DNA of 64,000 nucleotides, taken from an uncultured Eubacteriales bacterium (GTDB lineage Bacteria > Bacillota > Clostridia > Oscillospirales > Oscillospiraceae). Made by a program: the position numbers and the translations under genes. The stretch spans positions 1 to 64,000 of the forward strand of contig CAKTLJ010000011.1 of the NCBI GenBank assembly GCA_934572535.1, written 5' to 3'. Below are positions 36,097 through 44,607 of this stretch, in pieces. Each line of letters begins with the position of its first letter. The stretch's first letter is position 1. Below the pieces are notes generated by a model. That model worked only from the letters and a program-made list of their open reading frames with translations. It was not told the origin of the DNA and made no database searches.

Positions 36097-37116
36097 ATGT
36101 TACAGACTAGCTATGAAGCAAAGAGCAAGGACCTTTGGGTCTTTATTGAGACCAAGAACGGCAAGGCAAGAAACGTTGGCCTGGAGCTGCTGAACCCCGG
36201 CCGCCGTCTGGCTGCCATCCAGGGCGGTAAGACCGTTGCTCTGGTTATCGGTTACAACTGCGACGAGGCTGTTAAGGAAGCCATCGCTTACGGCGCTGAC
36301 AAGGTCCTGGTCGTTGACAATGAGGTCTATGACCACTACAGCACCGACGCATACACCGCAGCCATCGTGCACTGCGTCGAGGCCGACTGCCCCACCTCCA
36401 TCCTGATGGGCGCATCCCCCCTGGGCCGTGACCTGGGCCCCCGTGTCGCTGGTCGTCTGAGAACCGGTCTGACCGCAGACTGCACCTCTCTGGACATCGA
36501 CGAGGCTACCGGCAAGGTCGCTTGGACCCGTCCCGCATTCGGCGGTAACCTGATGGCTACCATCCTGTGCCCCTTCACCTTCCCCCAGATCGGTACCTGC
36601 CGTCCCGGCGTCAACAAGAAGCTGGAGCCCGACTACAGCCGTACCGCTGATGTTGAGAAGATCGACTTCGTGTTCCCCGCTGACAAGATCCGCATCAAGG
36701 TCATCGAGACCATCACCGAAGAGGGTGAGAAGGTTGACCTGGAAGGCGCTGACATCATTGTCTCCGGCGGCCGTGGTCTGGGTGGCCCCGAGGGCTTCGA
36801 GACCGTGATCAAGCCTCTGGCTGACGCACTGGGCGGCGTTGTTGGCTCCTCCCGTGCAGCAGTTGACGCTGGCTGGATCCCCCACGCACACCAGGTTGGC
36901 CAGACCGGTAAGACCGTTGGCCCCAAGCTGTATGTCGCTTGCGGCATCTCCGGCGCTATCCAGCACCTGGCTGGCATGGGCTCCTCTGACTTCATCGTCT
37001 GCATCAACAAGGACGTTGAGGCTCCCATCTTCGGTGTGGCAGACCTGGGTGTTGTTGGTAACCTGTATGATGTCTGCCCCGCACTGACCAAGCTGATCCT
37101 GGCTGACAAGGACTAA
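36097..37116 (+). CDS. etfA: Electron transfer flavoprotein, alpha subunit
   Basis: This 339-residue FAD-binding partner of EtfB has a C-terminal FAD domain with SGGRGLGGPEGFETV near residue 227, GSSRAAVDAGW, HQVGQTGKTVGPKLYVA and SGAIQHLAGM. These are the classic EtfA signature blocks. No extra N-terminal ferredoxin domain is present, unlike some clostridial EtfA forms. It follows etfB by 21 bases with GGGGAGG before the ATG. Confidence 0.95.
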   Translation: MLQTSYEAKSKDLWVFIETKNGKARNVGLELLNPGRRLAAIQGGKTVALVIGYNCDEAVKEAIAYGADKVLVVDNEVYDHYSTDAYTAAIVHCVEADCPTSILMGASPLGRDLGPRVAGRLRTGLTADCTSLDIDEATGKVAWTRPAFGGNLMATILCPFTFPQIGTCRPGVNKKLEPDYSRTADVEKIDFVFPADKIRIKVIETITEEGEKVDLEGADIIVSGGRGLGGPEGFETVIKPLADALGGVVGSSRAAVDAGWIPHAHQVGQTGKTVGPKLYVACGISGAIQHLAGMGSSDFIVCINKDVEAPIFGVADLGVVGNLYDVCPALTKLILADKD

Positions 37117-37149
37117 TTTCTGTCAAAAATAAAATTTAATATACCCTGG

Positions 37150-37174
37150 CACCCCCTCGCTTAGCGAGGGGGTG
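37150..37174 (+). other. Strong intercistronic hairpin between etfA and bcd
   Basis: A perfect 11-bp stem CACCCCCTCGC/GCGAGGGGGTG with loop TTA lies in the 86-base gap. It is followed by C and A rather than T, so it should not end transcription efficiently. It may protect the etfBA message 3' end or set different levels for bcd. Confidence 0.65.
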
Positions 37175-37202
37175 ACCCCCAAGGGAAAGAAAGGAAAAAC
37201 TT

Positions 37203-38348
37203 ATGGATTTCAAGTTTACCGAGATGGAGCAGGAAATCATCGACATGCTGCATGATTTCTGCATCAAGGAAGTCAAGCCCATCGCTGCTGAGCTGGACGA
37301 GAAGGAAGAGTTCACCCAGAACGCACGCGAGAAGCTGGCCGAGATGGGTATGCTGGGCACCTATATTCCTGAGGAATATGGCGGCGCTGGCCTGTCCTAC
37401 CTGACCTACATCGCATGCTGCGAGGAGCTGGCAAAGTACTGCGCTTCCACCTCCATCATGTTCTCTGTCCATGGTTCCCTGTGCTCCTGGCCCATCCTGG
37501 AGTTCGGCACCGAGGAGCAGAAGCAGAAGTACCTGGTTCCCCTGGCACAGGGCGAGAAGCTGGGCGCTATGGGTCTGACCGAGCCCTCCGCTGGTACCGA
37601 CGCTGCTGGCGTCCGCACCACCGCTGTCCTGCAGGGTGACAAGTACATCCTGAACGGCACCAAGATCTTCATCACCAACGGTTACTATGCAGATACCTAT
37701 GTTATCTTCGCTCGTACCAACCCCGACATGAGCCTGGGCCACAAGGGCCTGTCCGCCTTCATCGTTGAGAAGGGCTTCAAGGGCTTCAGCTTCGGCACCA
37801 AGGAGAAGAAGATGGGCATCCGTGCTTCCGCTACCTACGAGCTGGTCTTCGAGGACTGCGAAGTTCCCGCAGAGAACCTGCTGGGCAAGGAAGGCGAAGG
37901 CTTCAAGATCGCTATGCAGCTGCTGGACGGCGGCCGTATCGGCGTTGCTGCTCAGGCTCTGGGTATCGCTCAGGGCGCTATCGACGAGTGCATCCCCTAT
38001 CTGAAGCAGCGCAAGCAGTTCGGCAAGCCCCTGTCCGCTTTCCAGAACACTCAGTTCGAGCTGGCTGACATGCAGACCAAGGTTGACGCTTCCCGTCTGC
38101 TGATCTATCGTTCCGCTATGGCTAAGCAGAACCACGAGCCCTACAGCCACCTGGCTGCCATGGGTAAGATGATGGCTGCTGAGGTCGCTTCCGACGTCAC
38201 CCGCCGCGTTGTTCAGCTGGTCGGCGGCTGCGGCTACACCCGTGAGTATCCCTTCGAGCGCATGATGCGTGACGCTAAGATCACCGAGATCTACGAGGGC
38301 ACCACCGAGGTTCAGAAGATGGTTGTTTCCGGCTGGATGCTGAAGTAA
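37203..38348 (+). CDS. bcd: Butyryl-CoA dehydrogenase (acyl-CoA dehydrogenase family)
   Basis: This 381-residue flavoenzyme reduces crotonyl-CoA to butyryl-CoA, the energy-conserving step of butyrate formation when paired with EtfAB. Family blocks are FGTEEQKQKYLVPLA near residue 101, GAMGLTEPSAGTDAAGVRT and LNGTKIFITNG. The near-C-terminal IYEGTTEVQKM contains the catalytic Glu. Its place directly after etfBA makes the butyryl-CoA role much more likely than fatty-acid oxidation. No thiolase, crotonase or hydroxybutyryl-CoA dehydrogenase is in this window, so those must lie elsewhere. AAAGGAAAAACTT precedes ATG 37203. Confidence 0.93.
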   Translation: MDFKFTEMEQEIIDMLHDFCIKEVKPIAAELDEKEEFTQNAREKLAEMGMLGTYIPEEYGGAGLSYLTYIACCEELAKYCASTSIMFSVHGSLCSWPILEFGTEEQKQKYLVPLAQGEKLGAMGLTEPSAGTDAAGVRTTAVLQGDKYILNGTKIFITNGYYADTYVIFARTNPDMSLGHKGLSAFIVEKGFKGFSFGTKEKKMGIRASATYELVFEDCEVPAENLLGKEGEGFKIAMQLLDGGRIGVAAQALGIAQGAIDECIPYLKQRKQFGKPLSAFQNTQFELADMQTKVDASRLLIYRSAMAKQNHEPYSHLAAMGKMMAAEVASDVTRRVVQLVGGCGYTREYPFERMMRDAKITEIYEGTTEVQKMVVSGWMLK

Positions 38349-38377
38349 TCAACGTTCTATCTCGTTTTAAGAAATTC

Positions 38378-38414
38378 AAGAAGGCGCAGTGGCTTGCCGC
38401 TGCGCCTTCTTTCT
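38378..38414 (+). terminator. Terminator of the etfBA-bcd operon
   Basis: A perfect 12-bp stem AAGAAGGCGCAG/CTGCGCCTTCTT with a ten-base loop is followed by TCTATT, a mediocre T run. Confidence 0.75.
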
Positions 38415-38440
38415 ATTCCTATCGCAGAAAAGAGGAAGCT

Positions 38441-39004
38441 ATGGATATCGACACGACGTTATATACGGGCCGTCCTGCCGACTGCACGGGCCGCCTGGAG
38501 AAGGAGGTCGCCTGCTACGATCTGCTCGACGCCCTTGGCATCGCCTACCGGCGCGTGGACCACGACGCGGCGGACACCATCCCGGCCTGCGAGGCGGTGG
38601 AGGCCTATCTGGGGGCCAGGATCTGCAAAAACCTGGTGCTGTGCAACCGTCAGAAGACGGCGTTTTACCTCCTGCTGATGGACGGAGAGAAGCCCTTCCA
38701 CACCAAGGACCTCTCCAAGCAGATCGGCTCCTCCCGCCTGTCCTTTGCCCCGCCGGAGGAGATGGAGCGGTATTTGGGAGTCACGCCGGGCTCCGCGACC
38801 ATCCTGGCCCTGATGAACGACGAGGCGCACAAGGTCCACCTGATCCTGGATCGGTCGGTGGCGGAGGGAGATGTGTTTGGCTGCCATCCCTGCATCAATA
38901 CCTCCTCCCTGGCTCTGTCCATGCGGGAGATCCGGGAGAAGTTCCTGCCCCACCTGGGGATCGAGGCCACGATCGTGGACCTGCCCGATGACCGGGAGGC
39001 CTGA
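38441..39004 (+). CDS. Prolyl-tRNA deacylase-like editing protein (PrdX/ProX type)
   Basis: This 187-residue protein of the YbaK/aminoacyl-tRNA deacylase family clears mischarged tRNA, typically Ala-tRNA-Pro, in trans. Marks are DLLDALGIAYRRVDHD near residue 28, GARICKNLVLCNRQKTAFYLL near residue 57 with the catalytic Lys, and GVTPGSATILALMND. The same protein type occurs beside proline metabolism genes in Clostridia, but none are here. GAAAAGAGGAAGC precedes ATG 38441. It probably relies on read-through from the operon upstream, as no clear promoter lies in the gap, and it ends in its own terminator. Confidence 0.85.
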   Translation: MDIDTTLYTGRPADCTGRLEKEVACYDLLDALGIAYRRVDHDAADTIPACEAVEAYLGARICKNLVLCNRQKTAFYLLLMDGEKPFHTKDLSKQIGSSRLSFAPPEEMERYLGVTPGSATILALMNDEAHKVHLILDRSVAEGDVFGCHPCINTSSLALSMREIREKFLPHLGIEATIVDLPDDREA

Positions 39005-39017
39005 GCGGGCACGACGA

Positions 39018-39066
39018 GAAGACCCATGTTGCCGGAGGGAGTTCGACAATGTGGGTTTTCTTATTG
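39018..39066 (+). terminator. Terminator of the deacylase gene
   Basis: A 14-bp stem with wobble pairs (GAAGACCCATGTTG with CAATGTGGGTTTTC) is followed by TTATT. Confidence 0.75.
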
Positions 39067-39107
39067 TGCGGGAAAAAACCGCGCGCCGGTGGAAATCCCC
39101 CCGCGGG

Positions 39108-39118
39108 TGTGCTATAAT
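39108..39118 (+). promoter_or_regulatory. Extended -10 promoter of the ykvI-like gene
   Basis: GTGTGC directly precedes a perfect TATAAT (39113-39118). No good -35 is present, so the extended -10 must carry recognition. Confidence 0.6.
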
Positions 39119-39153
39119 AACTTGCTAATTGTATTGTATGTGGAGGAACGGTC

Positions 39154-40242
39154 ATGCAGATCAGAGGAAGGCAGCTGGCCTTCACGTGGATCGGCTGTTT
39201 CCTGGGGGCCGGGTTCGTGTCCGGCCAGGAGATCAGCCAGTTTTTCAATCACTTTGGGCTTCCCGGCCTTCTGGGACAGGTGGGAGCCGTTCTTTTGCTC
39301 TCCCTGCTCTGCGGTGTGGTCTTTTCCCTGTCGAAGAGGACCGGGCGCAGCGAGGTCCACGAGATCGCGGTCCCGGTGGAGAGCCGCCTGCTGCGCGGCA
39401 TCGCCGTGGTGGTCGCCAGCTCCTATATGTACGGGATCTACGTTGTCATGTGCGCGGGCGTCGGCACGGTGGTCGAGCAGCTGACGGGCAGCGCCGCGCT
39501 GCGGCTGGTTTGCGGCGCGGCCTTCTGCGCGGCGATCACGGCCGTCGCCGTCCGCGGGATGGGCGGTGCGATCCGGGTCTTTTCCCGTCTGATGCCGGTG
39601 CTGGTGGTCCTGTCCCTGGTGGTGGTGGCCGCCGGTCTGGCGGCCTTTTCCGGCGCGGGCCTTTCCTTCCGGCCCGCCGAGACGAAGAATCCTGTGGTGA
39701 ACCAGTGGCTGCTGGCGGCGGTTACCTATGTGTCCTACAATTTTTTGTCGGCCATCGGCACCCTGGCCCCGCTGGGTACCATGGTCCGCTCGCCCCGGGA
39801 TATCCGAGAGGGCGTCCTCCTCGGCGGCGGCATCCTGCTGGTGGTGTCCTTTGGGATCCACCTGGCCATGGTGTCCCTGCCCGTGAGCACGCGCGCGGAG
39901 CTGCCCATGCTCTACCTGGCCGGGGCGCTGCATCCGGTGCTGGAATGGGTGTATGCGGTGGTGATCTTTCTGGGGATGTTTGGCGCGGCCATGTCGGTCT
40001 TTGTGCCCGTGCCCCGGTACCTATGCCGCTTTGCGCGCTTTCAGAACCACCCTGTCCTGGTGCCGGTGGTCCTGAGCGCGGCGGCCTTTGTGCTCAGTCA
40101 GGTCGGATTCAGCGACTTGATCGGGACGATCTATCCCATCTATGGATTTGTTGGCTTTTTGTATATCGCGGGCATCCTGGTCCACGCCTGGATGACCCGT
40201 CCAAGGAGAAAGACAGGAGGGGACCATGGTACGAATCAGTAA
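39154..40242 (+). CDS. YkvI-like membrane protein
   Basis: This 362-residue protein has about ten hydrophobic segments, of the YkvI family, distantly related to amino-acid transporters of the LeuT fold. The N-terminal helix contains FTWIGCFLGAGFVSGQEISQFF, a glycine-rich unwound stretch typical of the family. VTYVSYNFLSAIGTLAPLG near residue 193 is another conserved block. Substrate is unknown. The end of the gene overlaps the start of the FAD protein gene by 17 bases, so the two are coupled. TGTGGAGGAACGGTC precedes ATG 39154. Confidence 0.82.
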   Translation: MQIRGRQLAFTWIGCFLGAGFVSGQEISQFFNHFGLPGLLGQVGAVLLLSLLCGVVFSLSKRTGRSEVHEIAVPVESRLLRGIAVVVASSYMYGIYVVMCAGVGTVVEQLTGSAALRLVCGAAFCAAITAVAVRGMGGAIRVFSRLMPVLVVLSLVVVAAGLAAFSGAGLSFRPAETKNPVVNQWLLAAVTYVSYNFLSAIGTLAPLGTMVRSPRDIREGVLLGGGILLVVSFGIHLAMVSLPVSTRAELPMLYLAGALHPVLEWVYAVVIFLGMFGAAMSVFVPVPRYLCRFARFQNHPVLVPVVLSAAAFVLSQVGFSDLIGTIYPIYGFVGFLYIAGILVHAWMTRPRRKTGGDHGTNQ

Positions 40243-41812
40243 TTTGATCTTACCTCCCGACGGCGACCCGTCGCTTCTGAAAAGGAAGGCGGCGCGGGCG
40301 TTGGGCGTTCCGGTGGGGAAGATCCACCGCTGCGTTCCGGTGCGGCAGTCGATCGACGCGCGCAAAAAGGGCAGCGTACACTATGTCATGACGGTTGACG
40401 TCGCCCTCTCCCAGGAGGAGGCGGTGGTGCGCCGGGTCAACGACAAGAACGTGCGGCTCCAGGCGGAGCCGACGCCCTATCAGTTTCCTGCGGTGACGAG
40501 AGTCTCCGCCTACCCGCCCGTGGTGGTCGGCAGCGGCCCCGCCGGCCTGCTGGCCGCCCTCTGTCTGGCCCGCGCCGGGCTGCGGCCCATCCTGCTGGAG
40601 CGCGGCCAGGCCCTGGAGCAGCGGGTGAAGGACGTGGAGGCCTTCTGGGGCGGGGGAGACCTCGACCCGGAGTCCAACGTGCAGTTTGGCGAGGGCGGCG
40701 CCGGGACCTTTTCCGACGGCAAGCTCACCACCGGCACCCACGACCCCCGCATGTCCCACGTGATGCAGACCTTTGTCGGGGCGGGGGCGCCGGAGGACAT
40801 CCTCTGGCAGCACAAGCCCCACGTGGGGACGGACCTTCTCCGGCGGGTGGTGAAGAACCTGCGGGAGGAGATCCAGCGCTTGGGCGGCGAGGTGCGCTTC
40901 GGCCACCGGCTGACGGGCCTGAAGACGGCGGGGGACCGGCTCACGGAGATCGTGGTGGACGACGGCGGCGGCGCCTACACCCTGGCCTGCGACGCGCTGA
41001 TCCTGGCCCCCGGCCATTCGGCCCGGGACACCTTTCGGATGCTGCGGGAGGCCGGGGTGGAGATGGAGCAAAAGCCCTTCGCCATCGGCGTGCGCATCGA
41101 GCATCGGCAGGAGAACATCAGCCGGGCGCAGTTTGGTGAGGCCTGGGAGAAGCTGCCTCCGGCGGACTACAAGCTGGTCTGCCACCTGCCCAGCGGCCGG
41201 TCGGCCTATACCTTCTGCGTCTGTCCCGGCGGCCAGATCGTGGCGGCGGCCTCCCACCCCGGGATGCTGGTGACCAACGGCATGAGCAACCGGGCGCGGG
41301 ACGGCCAGTTCATCAACGGCGGCTTCCTGGTCGGGGTGCAGCCCCGGGACTTTGGCAGCGACGATCCCCTGGCCGGTGTGGCCTTTCAGGAGATTTGGGA
41401 GAGTAAGGCCTACGCCTGCGGCCGCCCGGGCTACGAGGCCCCGGCCCAGCGCGTGGGCGACTTCCTGCGGGGCGTTCCCACCCCTGCGGGCCTGACCAAC
41501 CGCAGCACCTATCGGCCCGACGTCTGCTTTGGCGACCTGCGGGAGACCCTGCCCGCCTTTGTCACCGATTCCCTGGCGGAGGCCCTTCCGGTCCTGGACC
41601 GCAAGCTGCATGGGTTCAGCGCGCCGGACGCGCTGATGGTGGGGGTGGAGACGCGCTCCTCCTCGCCGGTGCGCCTGCTGCGGGACCAGAGCTATCAGTC
41701 GAACATCCGGGGACTCTATCCCTGCGGCGAGGGGGCCGGGTATGCCGGCGGCATCGTCTCTGCGGCGGTGGACGGCATCCGGGTGGCGGAAGCCGTCGCG
41801 GCCCCGCGCTGA
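40226..41812 (+). CDS. FAD-dependent dehydrogenase of the COG2509 type
   Basis: This 528-residue protein has an N-terminal domain of about 90 residues, then a Rossmann FAD-binding motif PPVVVGSGPAGLLAALCLAR near residue 93. QFGEGGAGTFSDGKLTTG follows near residue 152, with ALILAPGHSARDTF. The C terminus closes with LYPCGEGAGYAGGIVSAAVDG. This is the uncharacterised FAD-dependent dehydrogenase family, widespread in Firmicutes and Bacteroidetes. Activity is unknown; it may oxidise a small organic substrate. AGGAGGGGACC precedes the ATG. It is translationally coupled to the YkvI-like gene. Confidence 0.86.
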   Translation: MVRISNLILPPDGDPSLLKRKAARALGVPVGKIHRCVPVRQSIDARKKGSVHYVMTVDVALSQEEAVVRRVNDKNVRLQAEPTPYQFPAVTRVSAYPPVVVGSGPAGLLAALCLARAGLRPILLERGQALEQRVKDVEAFWGGGDLDPESNVQFGEGGAGTFSDGKLTTGTHDPRMSHVMQTFVGAGAPEDILWQHKPHVGTDLLRRVVKNLREEIQRLGGEVRFGHRLTGLKTAGDRLTEIVVDDGGGAYTLACDALILAPGHSARDTFRMLREAGVEMEQKPFAIGVRIEHRQENISRAQFGEAWEKLPPADYKLVCHLPSGRSAYTFCVCPGGQIVAAASHPGMLVTNGMSNRARDGQFINGGFLVGVQPRDFGSDDPLAGVAFQEIWESKAYACGRPGYEAPAQRVGDFLRGVPTPAGLTNRSTYRPDVCFGDLRETLPAFVTDSLAEALPVLDRKLHGFSAPDALMVGVETRSSSPVRLLRDQSYQSNIRGLYPCGEGAGYAGGIVSAAVDGIRVAEAVAAPR

Positions 41813-41844
41813 CCCGGAAATGCGCCCGATTTCGGAAGATTAGG

Positions 41845-41873
41845 TTGCAATCAAGGGGAAAGTAGTATATAAT
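41845..41873 (+). promoter_or_regulatory. Promoter of glnS
   Basis: TTGCAA (41845-41850), a 17-base spacer, and a perfect TATAAT (41868-41873). Confidence 0.78.
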
Positions 41874-41914
41874 CAGTTGTTATGATATAGCGCTTATAAT
41901 AAGGAGTGAACGCC

Positions 41915-43609
41915 ATGGCGGAAGAAACCATGAGCACGAATTTTATTCATGCGATCATTGAAGAGGAATTACAGCCGGGGGGCCGCTGCGAAGGCAAGCA
42001 GGTCCACACCCGTTTCCCGCCGGAGCCCAACGGCTACCTGCATATCGGTCACTGCAAGGCCTTGACCATCGACTTTGGCACTGCGGAAAAGTACGGCGGC
42101 ATCTGCAACCTGCGGATGGACGACACCAACCCGGCCAAGGAGGACACCGAGTACGTAGACGCCATCCAGGAGGACATCCACTGGCTGGGCTTTGACTGGG
42201 ACGACCGGTTCTACTATGGGTCCGATTACTTTGAAAAGACCTACGAGCTGGCGGTGGCCCTCATCAGGAAGGGCCTGGCCTACGTCTGCGAGCTGACCCC
42301 TGAGCAGTTCAAGGAATACCGCGGCGACACCACCACCCCCGCCCAGAGCCCCTGGCGCGACCGCCCCGTGGAGGAGAGCCTGGCGCTCTTCGAGCGGATG
42401 AAGAACGGCGAGTTTGCGGAGGGCAAGTACACCCTCCGCGCCAAGATCGACCTGGCCTCCGGCAACTTCAACATGCGTGACCCGGTGCTCTACCGCATCC
42501 GTTACATCGAGCACCACCGGCAGGGGACCAAGTGGTGCATCTTCCCCATGTACGACTTTGCCCACCCCATCCAGGACGCGCTGGAGGGCATCACCCACTC
42601 TCTGTGCTCCCTGGAGTATGAGAACCATCGCCCCCTGTACGACTGGGTGGTGAACCATTGCGACCTGCCCAGCCAGCCCCGTCAGATCGAGTTTGCCCGC
42701 CTGGGCATCAACTACACGGTCATGTCCAAGCGAAAGCTCCGCCTGCTGGTGGAGGAGGGAAGGGTCTCCGGCTGGGACGACCCCCGGATGCCCACCCTCT
42801 GCGGCCTGCGCCGCCGGGGCTATACCCCCAAGGCCATCCGCTCCTTCTGCGAGCGCATCGGCGTGTCCAAGGTGGACTCCACCGTGGACTGGGCCTTCCT
42901 GGAGTCCTGCCTGCGGGACGACCTGAACGAATCGGCCCAGCGCGTCATGGCGGTCCTGCGCCCCGTGAAGCTCACCATCACCAACTATCCCGAGGGCCAG
43001 AGCGAGCAGCTCCCCGTGGAGAACAACCCCGTGGACCCGGCCTCCGGCGAGCGGATGGTGACCTTCTCCCGTCACCTCTACATTGAGGCCGACGATTTCC
43101 TGGAGGAGCCCATCCCCAAGTATAAGCGCCTGACCCCCGGCGGCCTGGAATGTCGCCTGAAGGGCGCCTACCTGATCCGCCCCACCGGCTGCGTGAAGGA
43201 CGAGAACGGAAACGTGGTGGAGGTCCTCTGCGAGTACGACCCCGCCTCCCGGGGCGGCAACCCCGCCGACGGCCGTAAGGTCAAGGGCGCGACCATCCAC
43301 TGGGTGGACGCGGAGACTGCGGTGGACGCGGAGGTCCGGCTCTACGACGCCCTCTTTGCAGACCCCGCGCCCGACGGCCCCGACAAGAACTTCCTGGACT
43401 TCCTCAACCCCGAAAGTCTCCAGGTCCTGACTGGCTGCAAGGTGGAAAAGGGCCTGGCCCAGGCCGCGATGCCCGAAAAGGGAAAGACCGCCGAGGCCTT
43501 CCAGTTCCTGCGCCAGGGCTACTTCTGCCTGGACAGCAAGGACGCCGCGCCCGGCCGCCTGGTCTTCAACCGCAGCGTCTCCCTGAAGGACAGCTTCAAG
43601 AAGAAATAA
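41915..43609 (+). CDS. glnS: Glutaminyl-tRNA synthetase
   Basis: This 564-residue class I synthetase attaches glutamine to tRNA-Gln. The HIGH motif appears in PPEPNGYLHIGHCKAL, and the KMSKS-type loop as VMSKRKL near residue 269. HRQGTKWCIFPMYDFAHPI and the later DDPRMPTLCGLRRRG are characteristic of GlnRS. Many Firmicutes lack GlnRS and amidate Glu-tRNA-Gln, so its presence is of some taxonomic interest. I took ATG 41915, eight bases after AAGGAG, over an upstream GTG within the Shine-Dalgarno itself. Confidence 0.95.
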   Translation: MAEETMSTNFIHAIIEEELQPGGRCEGKQVHTRFPPEPNGYLHIGHCKALTIDFGTAEKYGGICNLRMDDTNPAKEDTEYVDAIQEDIHWLGFDWDDRFYYGSDYFEKTYELAVALIRKGLAYVCELTPEQFKEYRGDTTTPAQSPWRDRPVEESLALFERMKNGEFAEGKYTLRAKIDLASGNFNMRDPVLYRIRYIEHHRQGTKWCIFPMYDFAHPIQDALEGITHSLCSLEYENHRPLYDWVVNHCDLPSQPRQIEFARLGINYTVMSKRKLRLLVEEGRVSGWDDPRMPTLCGLRRRGYTPKAIRSFCERIGVSKVDSTVDWAFLESCLRDDLNESAQRVMAVLRPVKLTITNYPEGQSEQLPVENNPVDPASGERMVTFSRHLYIEADDFLEEPIPKYKRLTPGGLECRLKGAYLIRPTGCVKDENGNVVEVLCEYDPASRGGNPADGRKVKGATIHWVDAETAVDAEVRLYDALFADPAPDGPDKNFLDFLNPESLQVLTGCKVEKGLAQAAMPEKGKTAEAFQFLRQGYFCLDSKDAAPGRLVFNRSVSLKDSFKKK

Positions 43610-43659
43610 GAGGCTGGAAATTTCGGGAAAAGCAGGGAAAAGAAAACCCTCGGATGACC

Positions 43660-43688
43660 TTGCGAAAAAGGAACTTTTCTGCTATAAT
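43660..43688 (+). promoter_or_regulatory. Promoter of the membrane protein gene at 43755
   Basis: TTGCGA (43660-43665), a 17-base spacer ending in TGC, and a perfect TATAAT (43683-43688). Confidence 0.78.
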
Positions 43689-43754
43689 AGTTAAGATTTT
43701 GTATGTATATTCTCGAGGGATATGCAGTCCTGAAATAGGGAGTGTTTTCACCGT

Positions 43755-44567
43755 ATGAAGAAAAACGAAACAAAGAAGGAAACGACCAAGCCGGTAGACG
43801 CTCGCACCAAAGAGCAGCTGGAGGACCGCGCGTTCAACCGGATGCTGCTTTGGTTGGCAGCCACCGTTGTGGTGGAAGCCGTCATGCTTCTCGTGAACCG
43901 TTTCTATGTCCATGCCCGCGTGGAGGAGCTGAACGCCCTTCCCACCCTGTACAAGCTCCTGGGCTTTGCCCCCCTTGTTGGGCTTGTTCTGTGCGTCCTC
44001 TTCCTGGTCTGGGGTTCCCGCCTCCGGAAGAACGACGCGGTGCCCCAGGATGGGATGCTTCAGTTCGTCCTGGCAGCGGCCTTCCTCTGCATGGGGATCG
44101 GCGGCTGGATCATGCGGACCTACGGCGTCGCCGGAGCCCCCATGGTCCTGGGCGTGGTGCCCGCCCTGGGCGTGCTGATGCTGGTCTTCTACCTCTACCA
44201 GAAGGAATTCTTCGGCTGCGCCATCGTGGGCGGCCTGGGCATCCTGGGCATGTGGATCTTCCGCAGCACGGTCCAGTCGTCCACCTATTACGGCTACCTG
44301 GCGGTGGCGCTGATCGTCATCGTCCTGGGCGCTGTGCTGGCTGTGACGCTGAAGAAGAGGACCGGCGTACTCACCATCAAGGGGAAGGAGTTTGCCCTCC
44401 TTCAGCCCGGCGCTGCCTACCCCGCCTACTACCTGACGGCGGTGATCAGCGCGGTGATCCTCTTGGCCCCCCTGGCCCTGGGCGCGGCGGTGGCCTACTA
44501 CGCCATTTGGGTGATGGCGGCCTGGCTGTTCATTCTGGCCGTGTATTTCACTTCGAAGCTGATGTAA
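43755..44567 (+). CDS. Polytopic membrane protein of unknown function
   Basis: I do not recognise this 270-residue protein. A charged N-terminal tail of about 28 residues is rich in Lys, Glu and Thr. About seven hydrophobic segments follow, including LLWLAATVVVEAVMLLV, LLGFAPLVGLVLCVLFLVW, YYGYLAVALIVIVLGAVLAV and two near the C terminus. A soluble loop KKRTGVLTIKGKEFALL lies before the last pair. It has its own promoter and terminator between glnS and the convergent thiamine pyrophosphokinase gene. The Shine-Dalgarno is weak (TAGGGAG, 14 bases before ATG 43755). Confidence 0.75.
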   Translation: MKKNETKKETTKPVDARTKEQLEDRAFNRMLLWLAATVVVEAVMLLVNRFYVHARVEELNALPTLYKLLGFAPLVGLVLCVLFLVWGSRLRKNDAVPQDGMLQFVLAAAFLCMGIGGWIMRTYGVAGAPMVLGVVPALGVLMLVFYLYQKEFFGCAIVGGLGILGMWIFRSTVQSSTYYGYLAVALIVIVLGAVLAVTLKKRTGVLTIKGKEFALLQPGAAYPAYYLTAVISAVILLAPLALGAAVAYYAIWVMAAWLFILAVYFTSKLM

Positions 44568-44571
44568 TGGC

Positions 44572-44605
44572 AAAACTCCCCGTTGCGAGCAACGGGGAGT
44601 TTTTC
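44572..44605. terminator. Bidirectional terminator between 43755 gene and thiN
   Basis: A perfect 15-bp stem AAAACTCCCCGTTGC/GCAACGGGGAGTTTT with a two-base loop has T-rich ends on both strands. It lies between convergent genes. Confidence 0.92.
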
Positions 44606-44607
44606 GT

